Positions 1 through 6,929 are shown, numbered from the stretch's first letter. The stretch is DNA of 46,963 nt from Tessaracoccus flavescens (GCF_001998865.1 NZ_CP019608.1:1-46963), one strand, 5' to 3'. Made by a program: numbers and translations. Notes: generated by a model not told the origin, from the sequence alone.

Positions 1-141
1 GAAGCACCGGCGATGTACGGACAGATCGGTGAAGCCTTCGATGTCCTCTTTGCTCACGCTGAGCATGACTCCACGCGCCCCCAGATCGAGAGCTACCGGC
101 GCGAAGGCGAGATCGACTGCCTCGTGCCGATCCTCGCGTAG
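1..141 (+). CDS. C-terminal end of an unidentified protein (cut by window edge)
   Basis: The first base is already inside an open frame that reads 46 residues (begins EAPAMYGQIG, ends CLVPILA) and stops at TAG 139-141. The start lies outside the window. The piece is acidic, has no recognisable motif, and no family can be assigned. It is convergent with the nuclease gene on the other strand, and a hairpin lies between the two stops. Confidence 0.55.
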   Translation, partial: EAPAMYGQIGEAFDVLFAHAEHDSTRPQIESYRREGEIDCLVPILA

Positions 142-184
142 CTCAAACGACCGTTAGTGGATCAGCCCTCCCCCTTCCGCCTGT

Positions 185-219
185 CCCCCACCGCCTGCTA
201 GCCTCCGGCGGGGGCTTTT
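185..219. terminator. Intergenic hairpin between convergent genes
   Basis: CCGCC at 191-195 pairs with GGCGG at 207-211, extended outward by C/G pairs across one mismatch, and is followed on the plus strand by CTTTT (215-219). It sits between two convergent stops and probably ends the plus-strand gene. The loop is 11 nt and the stem is short, so strength is uncertain. Confidence 0.4.
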
Positions 220-247
220 CGTTCGGTGGCTCCACATCTCAGCCCTC

Positions 248-745
248 TTATCGCCCCACGGTGGGGCAGGTACTCCATAGGCCGCTGCCGGCGGCCTGGG
301 CCCTCTTCTGGGCCTTCTGATAGCTCGGTCCGCGCTCCGGCTCGACGGCGCTGCGAGGGTGCCAGGCAGCAGCCCAGCCAGCCTGGATCAGCGCGGCTCC
401 GACGTCGAGGCCGTCGACGTCGACGTAGGCCAGGCGGCGGCCGTAGCGATCCTCGACATCGCTGCGCGAGTCGGCAGTCAGTCCCACCTGGCGATCGTCG
501 ACGAGGGCCGCTAGTGCTTCCTTAGCCTCGCTCGCGCCACATTCCGCCGGCGTACCGTCCTTGGCTTCCTCGGGGGCGTCGATGCCGAGCATTCGGACTC
601 GCACCCGCTCCCCCTCGGCCGTATCCACCGTGAGCGTGTCTCCGTCGATCACGTCGACGACGACCGCCAGGCCGCGGCTCGGTTCACCCTGCGGCTGGCA
701 TCCAACTAGCAGGGCGAGCATCAGCACCGCGGCCGCGCGCTTCAC
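248..745 (-). CDS. Thermonuclease-family (SNase-like) lipoprotein
   Basis: 165 residues. A hydrophobic signal peptide ends in a lipobox (LALLVGC, Cys16), so the mature protein should be anchored outside the membrane. The rest is a staphylococcal-nuclease OB fold: VIDGDTLTV (about 33-41, metal-binding Asp), RVRMLGIDAPE (catalytic Arg and Asp), a Cys pair around the insertion, and DRYGRRLAYV with the second basic motif. Family members cut DNA and RNA with calcium. It overlaps the KfrA-like gene by 4 bp and is probably co-transcribed with it. Such nucleases are common on actinobacterial plasmids; a role in conjugation, DNA uptake or nutrition is not known. Family call is firm, role is not. Confidence 0.85.
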   Translation of the reverse strand: MKRAAAVLMLALLVGCQPQGEPSRGLAVVVDVIDGDTLTVDTAEGERVRVRMLGIDAPEEAKDGTPAECGASEAKEALAALVDDRQVGLTADSRSDVEDRYGRRLAYVDVDGLDVGAALIQAGWAAAWHPRSAVEPERGPSYQKAQKRAQAAGSGLWSTCPTVGR

Positions 746-1392
746 GGCCTGCTCTTGCCTCGGGGCACTGCGATCGCGTCGGCCCGGGCCTCGGCTCGGT
801 CTGCTCGGGTCCGCTCCGTGGCGGCCTGCTCCTGGACGGCGTGCAGCTCGGCGCGGAGTCGCTCGGCCTCGGCGGTGATCGCGTCGGCCCTGGCCTCGGC
901 TCGGTCTGCTCGGGTCCGCTCCGTGGCGGCCTGCTCCTGGACGGCGCGCAACTCGCCGGTGATTCGGTCGACGTCGACGGCGGCCGCCGCTGCCTGGGCC
1001 TCGGCCTGCGCAATGCGGGTGCGAGCCTCGTCGACCTCCTGGCCGGCCTTCCTGGCCTTCTCTTCCATGTCGTCGAGGTCCGCGGTCACCTCCCCCAGCT
1101 CACGGGCCGCGGTCGCGATCTTCGCAGCCCATCCGGTGCGCTCTGCCTCAAACTCGTCTTGGGCGAGGCTGTACGCCTCGCGCCACACGCCCTCGATGCG
1201 CAGCAGCACGGCCTCGGGAACGGGCGGGGCCTCGACTTCCTGGCCCCTGGCTTCGTTCCACTGTCGGGCGACGTCGACCGCCACCGCCATCTTGACGCCG
1301 GACGCCTGGCGCACGGCGCGGGACGTGACCGCCTGGCCGGCGGCCGCCAGCTGCTCCGCGGCGACCCTCGCCCGCTCGATCGGTGTTTCCAT
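742..1392 (-). CDS. KfrA-like DNA-binding coiled-coil protein
   Basis: 216 residues. Residues 1-110 match the KfrA N-terminal fold found in plasmid replication/partition regions (helix-turn-helix near AGQAVTSRAVRQASG). From about 85 to the end is a long Ala/Glu/Arg coiled coil carrying a 35-residue tandem duplication (core VQEQAATERTRADRAEARAD twice). KfrA of IncP and IncW plasmids is a dimeric repressor that binds its own promoter and helps stable inheritance. Immediately upstream (1411-1452) is a cluster of GTTACCC half-sites, a good candidate for its own operator. The start ATG has GGGAGCG as ribosome site. It lies next to parAB, which fits a maintenance role. Confidence 0.75.
   Translation of the reverse strand: METPIERARVAAEQLAAAGQAVTSRAVRQASGVKMAVAVDVARQWNEARGQEVEAPPVPEAVLLRIEGVWREAYSLAQDEFEAERTGWAAKIATAARELGEVTADLDDMEEKARKAGQEVDEARTRIAQAEAQAAAAAVDVDRITGELRAVQEQAATERTRADRAEARADAITAEAERLRAELHAVQEQAATERTRADRAEARADAIAVPRGKSRP
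772..955 (-). repeat. Tandem 105-bp repeat inside the KfrA-like gene
   Basis: Bases 772-841 recur at 877-946 with one mismatch (786 G versus 891 T), and similarity continues to 850/955. The period is 105 bp, exactly 35 codons, five heptads of the coiled coil. A recent in-frame duplication lengthened the stalk without breaking the heptad register. Confidence 0.9.
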
Positions 1393-1410
1393 GATTCGCT
1401 CCCTTGTCCT

Positions 1411-1452
1411 GGGTTACATGGGTATCAGTGTTACCCGTAACCCATGTTACCC
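1411..1452. promoter_or_regulatory. Inverted-repeat cluster, candidate KfrA operator
   Basis: Four copies of a GTTACCC-type half-site occur within 42 bp: GGGTTAC (1411-1417), GTTACCC (1430-1436), GTAACCC (1437-1443) and GTTACCC (1446-1452). The outer arms GGGTTACATGGGT and ACCCATGTTACCC form a 13-bp dyad with one mismatch. It lies 19 bp upstream of the KfrA-like start and overlaps the last codons of the DUF192 gene. Dyads of this kind are the known KfrA binding type; that this protein binds here is inferred. Confidence 0.6.
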
Positions 1453-1863
1453 TACTGGTCTTCCACTGTCACGGTTTCGCCGGCGACTATCCCGCTGCAC
1501 CTCTAGCACGGCGTCGACGGGGCTCGGGGCGGTGAGTCGTGGGCAGGTGCTCTGGTCCCTGGCGGTGCAGGGCTCGAGGACGTCGACGGCCGCGACCTGG
1601 CCGCCGGTGATCCACACGACGTCGACGGCTACGAGCATTCCGGCTCCCCAGACTTGCTGTGTGGATCGGCTGGGCAGCCGGAACAGCATTCCGGTGCCCG
1701 GTTCGACCTCGGGCTGGCCGGCGAGTCCCTGGCGTTGGTCGTCCTCGGTCGTGGCCACCTCGACGGTGTAGACCTTCTCCCCAACCTGCACGGCGCGGGT
1801 CTGCGCCGGCGCGCAGCTGGTGAGGGCCAGTAGGGCTAAGCCGACGAGGACGGTTCGCATCAC
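1447..1863 (-). CDS. DUF192 lipoprotein
   Basis: 138 residues with a signal peptide and lipobox (LALTSC, Cys17), then a DUF192 domain (about 30-125): EVATTEDDQRQGLAG, GMLFRLP and a central WITGGQVAAVD strand. The family is small, beta-rich and of unknown biochemical function; it is widespread outside the cytoplasm. The ATG overlaps the parB-like stop in ATGA, so it is translationally coupled to parAB. Why a secreted DUF192 protein travels with partition genes is unclear. Two lipoproteins (this and the nuclease) flank the KfrA-like gene. Confidence 0.8.
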   Translation of the reverse strand: MMRTVLVGLALLALTSCAPAQTRAVQVGEKVYTVEVATTEDDQRQGLAGQPEVEPGTGMLFRLPSRSTQQVWGAGMLVAVDVVWITGGQVAAVDVLEPCTARDQSTCPRLTAPSPVDAVLEVQRDSRRRNRDSGRPVG

Positions 1864-2264
1864 TCCCCCATCGGCCGGCCTTGGGGCAGCTCGCCCGGGC
1901 CGATCGGCGGGAAGGGCTGGCCGGCGTTGTACTTGGTTTCGAGGCGCTCGACCTCGGCCATGACGGCCTGGTGGATGAACTGGCTCAGGGTGCGTGACCC
2001 CTCGGAGATCATGGTGTGCAGGATCGCGCCGCGGACTCGGTCGGTGTCTTCGGGTTCCTGGTAGAAGGAAACCTTGTGTCGGTACTTTGACCCGGCCGCG
2101 GTGGTGCGTGTGGTCGCTCGAGGCACAGCGGCTGGCGCAGCCGGGACCGCGGCCGCCGGGGCCGGCGCCGCCTGGGTTGGTGTTGGGGTCTCGCTCGAGG
2201 TGGTAGGTGCTACGGGGCTGGCGCCGGCGAGGTTCGATCGGCGCGGTGCGGGGCGCTTGGTCAT
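1860..2264 (-). CDS. parB: ParB-type centromere-binding protein
   Basis: 134 residues. The first 55 are disordered, Pro/Ala/Thr-rich. The C-terminal half (SKYRHKVSFYQEPEDTDRVR onward, then RTLSQFIHQAVMAEVERLE) looks like the ribbon-helix-helix centromere-binding domain found beside ParA on actinobacterial plasmids. It overlaps parA by 4 bp (ATGA). Expected role: bind the plasmid centromere and stimulate ParA ATP hydrolysis. It has no classical ParB/Spo0J CTPase box, so it belongs to the short RHH class (type Ib-like). The centromere itself was not identified; the dyads at 1411-1452 and 3071-3090 are candidates. Confidence 0.7.
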   Translation of the reverse strand: MTKRPAPRRSNLAGASPVAPTTSSETPTPTQAAPAPAAAVPAAPAAVPRATTRTTAAGSKYRHKVSFYQEPEDTDRVRGAILHTMISEGSRTLSQFIHQAVMAEVERLETKYNAGQPFPPIGPGELPQGRPMGE

Positions 2265-3055
2265 GACAGTGCTCCTTCGATGGCGTGCAGATGGTCGGTG
2301 TAGATGGTGCCCACGGCCGCGGCGTCAGCTGTGCCCCACTCGTCGAGGCCGCGAGCGGCTTCTGCGGCGTCAGCGATCACTACGCGCTTGGGGATCGGGG
2401 GCAGCAGGGTCAGTCCGTTGCCGGCCGCGGCTTCGCGCAGCTCGTCGAGCCATGCCGCGCTCGAAACGGTGCGTTCCTCGAGGCGGTTGACCAGGACTCC
2501 GGTGACCTTCAGCGCAGGGTTGTAGAAGTCGCGGACTGCGGCGATCGTCTGCAGCAACGCGCCGAGTCCGTTGGCCGCGAACAGTTTCGCCTCCGTGACC
2601 ACCAGCGCGCCGTGTGCCGCGACCAGAGCGTTGATGGCGAGCTGGTCGAGGCTGGGTGCGCAGTCGATCAGCACCAGGTCGTAGTCGTCGACGACAGCCG
2701 CGAGGGCCTTCTTCAAGCGGAACTCTCGGCCGGCGCCGGCGATGATCAGTTCGTCTCGCACGGCCCCAAGCGTTGCGCCGGCTGTGGGGATGAGGTCGAC
2801 GCCCGGCCAGATCCCTGCCACCGCGACATCGCGGATCGTGTCGCTGGTCTTGTCGCTGAGGACGTCGGCTAGGCCGGCCTGGTCCTCGTCGACGGGCTCG
2901 GCGGCCGCCACGGAGGTGAGGTTCCCTTGGGGGTCGGCGTCGATGAGTAGTACGCGCTTGCCGTCGAGGACAGCTGCGCGGGCGAGGTGGAATGCGGTGG
3001 TCGTCTTGCCGACGCCACCTTTCTGGTTACACAAGGCAACGATCTTGGCCGTCAT
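2261..3055 (-). CDS. parA: ParA partition ATPase
   Basis: 264 residues. The deviant Walker A box KGGVGKTT starts near residue 11, followed by LLIDADPQGN (switch I) and LVLIDCAPSLD (Walker B), all at ParA positions. There is no N-terminal DNA-binding extension, typical of type Ib ParA proteins that pair with short RHH partners. The start follows AGCAAAGGAGG. It leads the parA-parB-DUF192 operon. A GTAC-centred 20-bp dyad lies about 25 nt upstream of the ATG and is shared with ssb and ardC. Confidence 0.9.
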   Translation of the reverse strand: MTAKIVALCNQKGGVGKTTTAFHLARAAVLDGKRVLLIDADPQGNLTSVAAAEPVDEDQAGLADVLSDKTSDTIRDVAVAGIWPGVDLIPTAGATLGAVRDELIIAGAGREFRLKKALAAVVDDYDLVLIDCAPSLDQLAINALVAAHGALVVTEAKLFAANGLGALLQTIAAVRDFYNPALKVTGVLVNRLEERTVSSAAWLDELREAAAGNGLTLLPPIPKRVVIADAAEAARGLDEWGTADAAAVGTIYTDHLHAIEGALS

Positions 3056-3070
3056 TTATGCCTCCTTTGC

Positions 3071-3090
3071 TGCTAACAGTACTGATAGGG
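3071..3090 (-). promoter_or_regulatory. GTAC-centred dyad upstream of parA
   Basis: CTAACAGTACTGATAG is centred on GTAC at 3079-3082; the arms CTAACA and TGATAG pair with one mismatch. It is one of four related elements (with 3531-3550, 4817-4836 and 6719-6738), each centred 25-40 nt before a start codon. It could be an operator or the core of an unusual promoter. Confidence 0.5.
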
Positions 3091-3134
3091 GTCGGGGGTG
3101 GCGGTTCGCCACGCCCCTCCCCCATCGGGTTTCT

Positions 3135-3500
3135 CTACGCCTGGGCTGTCTTGACGCGCTCGACGGTGACGCTCTGGCCTCGGAGGCTGACCGCGACGTC
3201 GTCGGCTCGTACTTCGTGCTGCACGCGGGTCCCCTGGTCGCTGGTGTGCTCGGTGACCCGGTACCTGCCTGTGAAGGTCACGCGGATGTTCCCGGAGCGC
3301 GTCGCTGCGTCGACGAGGTTGACCGCCTGGTTGCCGGCTACGGCTACGTCGTAGGCGACCGTGGGGCCGTCGTGGTACTCGCCGTCGTCCTGGCGGATGC
3401 GGTCAGTGACCAGAACGCGCGCGTAGGTGTAGGGGCCGTTGTCTCCGGTGCGCAGCTCGGGGGTGGCTGCGAGGTTGCCGGTGCGGGTGATGTAGCTCAT
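3135..3500 (-). CDS. ssb: Single-stranded DNA-binding protein
   Basis: 121 residues from the ATG at 3498-3500, chosen because AGGAGA precedes it at good spacing; the longer frame upstream is Pro/Thr-rich noise. MSYITRTGNLAATPELR is a canonical SSB N-terminus, followed by an OB fold with TYARVLVTDR and a GNIRVTFTGRYRV strand. The acidic flexible tail of chromosomal SSB is missing, as usual for plasmid copies. It would coat incoming or replicating single strands. It has its own leader with a near-perfect 20-bp palindrome. Confidence 0.85.
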   Translation of the reverse strand: MSYITRTGNLAATPELRTGDNGPYTYARVLVTDRIRQDDGEYHDGPTVAYDVAVAGNQAVNLVDAATRSGNIRVTFTGRYRVTEHTSDQGTRVQHEVRADDVAVSLRGQSVTVERVKTAQA

Positions 3501-3530
3501 GAAAGTCTCCTGACTTGTTGGTTCTGTTGG

Positions 3531-3550
3531 TTCTAATAGTACCGTTAGAA
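3531..3550 (-). promoter_or_regulatory. 20-bp palindrome in the ssb leader
   Basis: TTCTAA and TTAGAA flank TAGTACCG; the whole 20 bp is palindromic except two symmetric positions on each side of GTAC (3539-3542). It lies 31-50 nt upstream of the ssb ATG and is the most regular member of the four-element set. Confidence 0.55.
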
Positions 3551-3706
3551 GTGTTAGAGGTCTAGTGGTTTCGTGGGTTGGTGTGTGGCTGGGTGTTGTG
3601 GTCGCCCGCGGGCGGCGGATGTGGTCTCCGTCGCGGGCGGGGGAGCGCGAGGGGGTCTCCCCTCGCACCTTGGAGGGGCGGCACTGTGGCCGCCCCTCCG
3701 TTGCCG

Positions 3707-4801
3707 TTACGCGGCCAGCTCGGCGGCGATGGTGTCGGTCGGCTCACCTGCCTTGGCGCGCTTCCACGCCTCGCCCTTGGGCTCTAGTCCGGCTTGGCGC
3801 AGCGCTGCCGCGAGGGCCTTGTTGTCTGCCTTGGCCTGGAGCTTCTGTTCCTTCACGGCGGCGGCGAGGGTCACGTTCTCGGTGCCGCTGGCGACGGCTG
3901 CGAGGGCGTCGATGACGTGGCACGCCTTCTCGTAGGCCGCCGCGACCCTCTCGGGCGAGCGGGTCCACTCGCCTGCGTAGCGTGCTGCTCCGCGCGCGCG
4001 CTCGCTCTGTCCCCAAGCGGTAAGCAGACCGTAGGCAACTGCCTCCGCCTCGGCTTCCATGTCGCCCCGGTGTTCGCCTGCGTAGGGACGGGTGTCCTCG
4101 CTACCGTGCATCAGCGCGTGGCCGATCTCGTGCGCGAGCACTTCAACAGCTGCCCACTCGGTCAGGCCGCCATGCACAACGATCCGGCGAGCTGCGTGGG
4201 AGGTGTAGCCGCCTTCCGCCATCTCTGCTCCGCTGCGCTCGACCGTCCACCCTTGACCAGTGATCCACCGCGCCAGGCGCTCGAAGATGACGCGGGCCTC
4301 GCCTTCGGGCAGCTCGGGGGCGGTGAACGCGACCGCTCCGCTCTCCCCTGCGGCGTCGACGACGTCAGCCGCGCGATAGGTCGTCTCGATGCGGAACACG
4401 GTGCGCTGCACTGCTCCGGCAGTGTCCTTGTCGACCTTCTTGCCGGTCACCGGGTCGACCCACAGCGTAAGGGGCCGCGAGAAGATGGCCAGCCCGCCGC
4501 CGGTGGGAGTGAATCCGCGCTTTGCCCAGATGTAGCGGGGGGCGATTTCCTCGGCGGCGGCGTTCAGCGCGGCGGTGAATGCGTCCTCTTCGCTGAGCCC
4601 TTCGGACTCGAAGCGTGCCCACAGCTGGCTGACGATCAACGCAAGGTTGTTGGGGGAGTAGGCCGGATGCCCGGCGCGTAGGCGGAGCGCGCGGGCAGCC
4701 ATCGCAGCGGGCCACCCGGCGGGGTTCGCCAGGAATGCGGTGACCTGCTCGGTCATGGCTTCGCGGGTGGCCTTGTGGTCAACGCTCGTCGTGCTGCTCA
4801 T
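3707..4801 (-). CDS. ardC: ArdC-like antirestriction protein / zinc metalloprotease
   Basis: 364 residues from the ATG at 4799-4801, chosen for GGAGG five bases upstream. The N-terminal half (1-150) is the ArdC/LtrC-type ssDNA-binding domain (NPAGWPAAMAARALRLR, then SPNNLALI and IAPRYIWAKRGF). The C-terminal half holds LAHEIGHALMH (about 222-232), the HExxH zinc site of the ImmA/IrrE-like metalloproteases. ArdC of plasmid pSa binds incoming single strands and blocks type I restriction. Linker and tail are Ala/Lys-rich. A structured leader of about 240 bp with a second copy near 6.7 kb precedes it. With ssb and ardA it forms the establishment set. Confidence 0.8.
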   Translation of the reverse strand: MSSTTSVDHKATREAMTEQVTAFLANPAGWPAAMAARALRLRAGHPAYSPNNLALIVSQLWARFESEGLSEEDAFTAALNAAAEEIAPRYIWAKRGFTPTGGGLAIFSRPLTLWVDPVTGKKVDKDTAGAVQRTVFRIETTYRAADVVDAAGESGAVAFTAPELPEGEARVIFERLARWITGQGWTVERSGAEMAEGGYTSHAARRIVVHGGLTEWAAVEVLAHEIGHALMHGSEDTRPYAGEHRGDMEAEAEAVAYGLLTAWGQSERARGAARYAGEWTRSPERVAAAYEKACHVIDALAAVASGTENVTLAAAVKEQKLQAKADNKALAAALRQAGLEPKGEAWKRAKAGEPTDTIAAELAA

Positions 4802-4810
4802 GTCTACCTC

Positions 4811-5048
4811 CGTTGGTGGTATTGGTACTATTGGGGCTTGTGGTGCCTGGGGACTTGGCCCCGTGCCCGGGTTGTGCTGGTCGGTGCCCCGCCCTTGTTT
4901 TTGCCCTTCTGGGCGAGTGGAATCCTGACCGGCGGGAAAGCGGGTTGGTGCAACCCCCCGAAGCCCGGGGACCGGAGCGACCTGGTCGGCGAAATAAGCG
5001 AGCATGCGAGCGCGTCGACCAGGTCGTGAGGACCGGAACGGGACCGCG
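4811..5048 (-). repeat. ardC leader, copy A of a duplicated leader
   Basis: Three blocks of this stretch recur in the same order and strand at 6711-6862: 4813-4836, 4861-4898 and 5012-5048 (the last 37 bp with one mismatch). About 115 bp between blocks 2 and 3 are absent from copy B. CGACCTGGTCG (4979-4989) and CGACCAGGTCG (5016-5026) can pair as a long stem. Open frames through it are shadows with no family. No coding gene is seen in 4802-5225. Confidence 0.75.
4817..4836 (-). promoter_or_regulatory. GTAC-centred element before ardC
   Basis: On the minus strand it reads CCAATAGTACCAATA, centred on GTAC 4825-4828, about 25 nt before the ardC ATG. Identical over 16 bp to the element at 6719-6738, and related to those before parA and ssb. 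Confidence 0.5.
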
Positions 5049-5103
5049 CAGCGGTGGGGGTGGCGGCGTTCCGCGCGCCGGTCATGATGGAATCGCCAGA
5101 AGG

Positions 5104-5121
5104 GAAAACCCCCGCAGGGGG
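5104..5121 (-). terminator. Short rho-independent terminator, minus strand
   Basis: On the minus strand CCCCC, a TGC loop and GGGGG are followed by TTTT. It would stop transcripts coming from the right, including the IS481 transposase (stop at 5238), before they enter the ardC leader. Confidence 0.5.
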
Positions 5122-5127
5122 ATCGAG

Positions 5128-5188
5128 GTCACGCCGAAGGCGTGTCGGTATGCCGGCAGCTCGCTGACGGCCGTCGACAACGTCGACG
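5128..5188 (+). repeat. 61-bp direct repeat, left copy
   Basis: Matches 13732-13792 in 59 of 61 positions, same orientation. It contains a perfect hairpin (CACGCC, GAA, GGCGTG at 5130-5144) and a GTCGAC-AAC-GTCGAC double site near its end. The copy stops exactly where the dyad at 5188-5225 begins. Together the two copies bracket 8.5 kb of antirestriction, IS and restriction genes. Confidence 0.8.
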
Positions 5189-5225
5189 CTAGCTGGGCCG
5201 GCCCCTCGACGGGGCCCGGACTAGC
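5188..5225. repeat. Dyad at the IS481 insertion point
   Basis: GCTAG at 5189-5193 pairs with CTAGC at 5221-5225, and GGCCCC pairs with GGGGCC inside around a TCGAC loop. The last six bases (ACTAGC) are the left target duplication of the IS, so the element landed on the edge of a cruciform-forming sequence. Function unknown. Confidence 0.5.
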
Positions 5226-6315
5226 TGTACCCGGCCATCAGGTTGGTAGCAGTCGGCTGATCGGGGGTTTGCCGCCGAGTGCGCTGTGACGTCGTTCAGT
5301 GTTGTAGTACTCGAGCCAGGGTGCAAGGGCTGCTTGGCGTTGTTCGTTGCTGGTGAAGGGTTGGCGGTAGGCCCATTCGGTGGCGAGGGTGCGGTTGAGC
5401 CGTTCGACCTTTCCGTTTTGCCAGGGGCAGTGCGGGCGGATGAACTTTTGAACAGCACCGAGTTCGGCGCAGACTTGCTGCAGATCGGTGGAGTAGCGGT
5501 AGGCCATGGCGTTGTCGGTCATGACTCGTTCGATCCGGTCGATGCCCTTGTCGGCGAAGTAGGCCGCGGCTCGTTGCAGGAACCCGGCGCAGGTGGGGCC
5601 CTTCTCGTCAGGGAGGATCTCGCTGTAGGCCAGGCGGGAGTGGTCATCGACCAGCGAGTGGACGAAGTCGTAGCCGATCGGGGTCTTGTTGATGCGTGCT
5701 TGATGGTTGGCTCTGGTGTGGCCGCGGGCTCGCCATCCGCCGCCGGGTGGGATCTTGCCGAGTTTCTTCACGTCCATGTGGACCAGCTCACCGGGGAGAC
5801 TTCTCTCGTAGCGCACCGCGGTCTGTTTCGAGGAACGGATCACCGCGCCGGTCATCGGGTCACAGTCACGCAGGTAGGGCACCCGGTGGCGGCGCAGGAT
5901 CCGCGACACTGTCCGTGCCGGCACCCCGACTTTCGGGCCCAACACGTCGGGGCCGTCACGGAGCTCGGCCCGGGCAGCCAGCACTTGGGCTTCGATCTGA
6001 GGGCTGGTCTTGGTCGGCATCGAGTGCGGCCGGGACGAGCGAGTGACCAGCCCGGCCTCGCCCTCGGCCGCGTACCGGTCGAGCCAGGTCTTGACGCACT
6101 TGCGTGAGACGCCCATCGCGGCAGCGATATGGGCCTGTTTCCAGCCAGCCTGGTGGCGTTGGACGATCAGGCGACGACCATGAACGGTCAAACGGGCAGT
6201 ACCGTGGGACATGAGAACCTCTGGGTTGCTGTGGGCCTTAGACAAGCCACATTCCACCCGGGGGTTCTCCTTCGTTCAAGCCGACGCGCTGCTACCAACG
6301 TCCTGGCCGGGTACA
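5226..6315 (-). mobile_element. Complete IS481-family insertion sequence
   Basis: 1090 bp. The ends are TGTACCCGGCCA on both sides, with about 23 of 27 terminal positions matching (GTTGGTAGCAG follows). A 6-bp target duplication ACTAGC is present at 5220-5225 and 6316-6321. One transposase gene fills the element. Identical target copies and an open transposase suggest a fairly recent and possibly still active insertion. Confidence 0.88.
5238..6212 (-). CDS. IS481-family transposase
   Basis: 324 residues from the ATG at 6210-6212 (AGAGG upstream); an earlier in-frame start at 6257 is possible. N-terminal helix-turn-helix (QAHIAAAMGVSRKCVKTWL), then the rve/DDE core: LVHMDVKKLG (first Asp), RVMTDNAMAY (second Asp) and WQNGKVERLNRTL (Glu), and the usual YNTERRHSALGGKPP tail. 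All catalytic residues are intact. It cuts and joins the ends of its own element. The 3' end lies 12 bp inside the left terminal repeat. Confidence 0.92.
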   Translation of the reverse strand: MSHGTARLTVHGRRLIVQRHQAGWKQAHIAAAMGVSRKCVKTWLDRYAAEGEAGLVTRSSRPHSMPTKTSPQIEAQVLAARAELRDGPDVLGPKVGVPARTVSRILRRHRVPYLRDCDPMTGAVIRSSKQTAVRYERSLPGELVHMDVKKLGKIPPGGGWRARGHTRANHQARINKTPIGYDFVHSLVDDHSRLAYSEILPDEKGPTCAGFLQRAAAYFADKGIDRIERVMTDNAMAYRYSTDLQQVCAELGAVQKFIRPHCPWQNGKVERLNRTLATEWAYRQPFTSNEQRQAALAPWLEYYNTERRHSALGGKPPISRLLPT

Positions 6316-6419
6316 ACTAGCCCCGGCAGGCTCACCGGTGGCCTGCCGCTCGTCGCCGGCGACCAGGACCAGCCCGCCAGCTACCCGGCCCGCCAGGGCC
6401 GGGCCGCCGGGTACGGGGG

Positions 6420-6698
6420 CTAGCCTGCCTCGATGCAGGTTACGGTCGCCTCGCGGTGCAGGGTGATGGGGCAGTAGCCGTGGTCTCCGAGGTCGAGCAG
6501 CACCTCGACATCGCTTGGCTCGTCCCGCACTCGGCGCGGGCGGGTGGCGACCCTCACAACCTGGGGGAGCGCGACCGGTCGCAAGATTTGTCGGAGCTGC
6601 GGGTCAGACCTGACGTGCTCCTACGTGATCGTGAGCTGATCTCCCTCCTGGAGGGACATCGCTTCCTTCTGCACAGTGCCAGTTCCATTGGTTCTCAT
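6420..6698 (-). pseudogene. Small unknown gene interrupted by an amber codon
   Basis: Reading from the ATG at 6696-6698 gives 25 codons, a TAG at 6621-6623, then 66 more open codons in the same frame (HVRSDPQLRQ to TVTCIEAG) ending at TAG 6420-6422. Both parts look coding and the leader is a copy of the ardC leader, so this is probably a 92-residue establishment-type gene with a nonsense mutation. The downstream part alone has GTG or TTG starts but no clear ribosome site. No family recognised. Between it and the IS (6316-6419) I see only a GC-rich hairpin (CGGCAGGC/GCCTGCCG, 6324-6348). Confidence 0.4.
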
Positions 6699-6710
6699 AA
6701 CGCGAACACT

Positions 6711-6862
6711 TCCATTGGCGGTATTGGTACTATTGGGGGTTAGTGTGGGTCGATTGAGACCCAGAGTCTTGGGCGGTGTCGATGTGCACCCCGTGGTCGG
6801 GTTGTGCTGGTCGGTGCCCGTCCTTGCGTCGACCAGGTCGTGAGGACCGGAACGGGACCACG
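6711..6862 (-). repeat. Copy B of the ardC-type leader
   Basis: Shares with 4811-5048 the GTAC element plus ribosome-site region (6713-6736), a block at 6791-6826 and a 37-bp block at 6826-6862 with one mismatch. Here the blocks are closer together. It precedes the broken small gene at the same distance that copy A precedes ardC. Confidence 0.75.
6719..6738 (-). promoter_or_regulatory. GTAC-centred element before the broken small gene
   Basis: On the minus strand it contains CCAATAGTACCAATA, centred on GTAC 6727-6730, about 30 nt upstream of the ATG at 6698. It is the fourth member of the element family and identical over 16 bp to the ardC one. Confidence 0.5.
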
Positions 6863-6929
6863 TTTCGCAAGTCTGGAGCATCAGAGCGCTCACGCTTGCG
6901 CGGACTTGCGCATCCGAGTAAGATCGCGT

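Noticed and set aside
3501..3668. N-terminal extension of SSB by 56 residues
   Set aside because: Thr/Pro-rich, upstream of a good ribosome site, and contains the 20-bp palindrome; SSB homologues start at the MSYITRTG-type position.
4828..5289. Open frames through the ardC leader and the 61-bp repeat on both strands
   Set aside because: They share words with frames at 6.7 kb and 13.7 kb only because the DNA is repeated; no ribosome sites or families.
6324..6348. 8-bp perfect hairpin beside the IS481 as a possible terminator
   Set aside because: No T-tract on either strand; mentioned only as structure.
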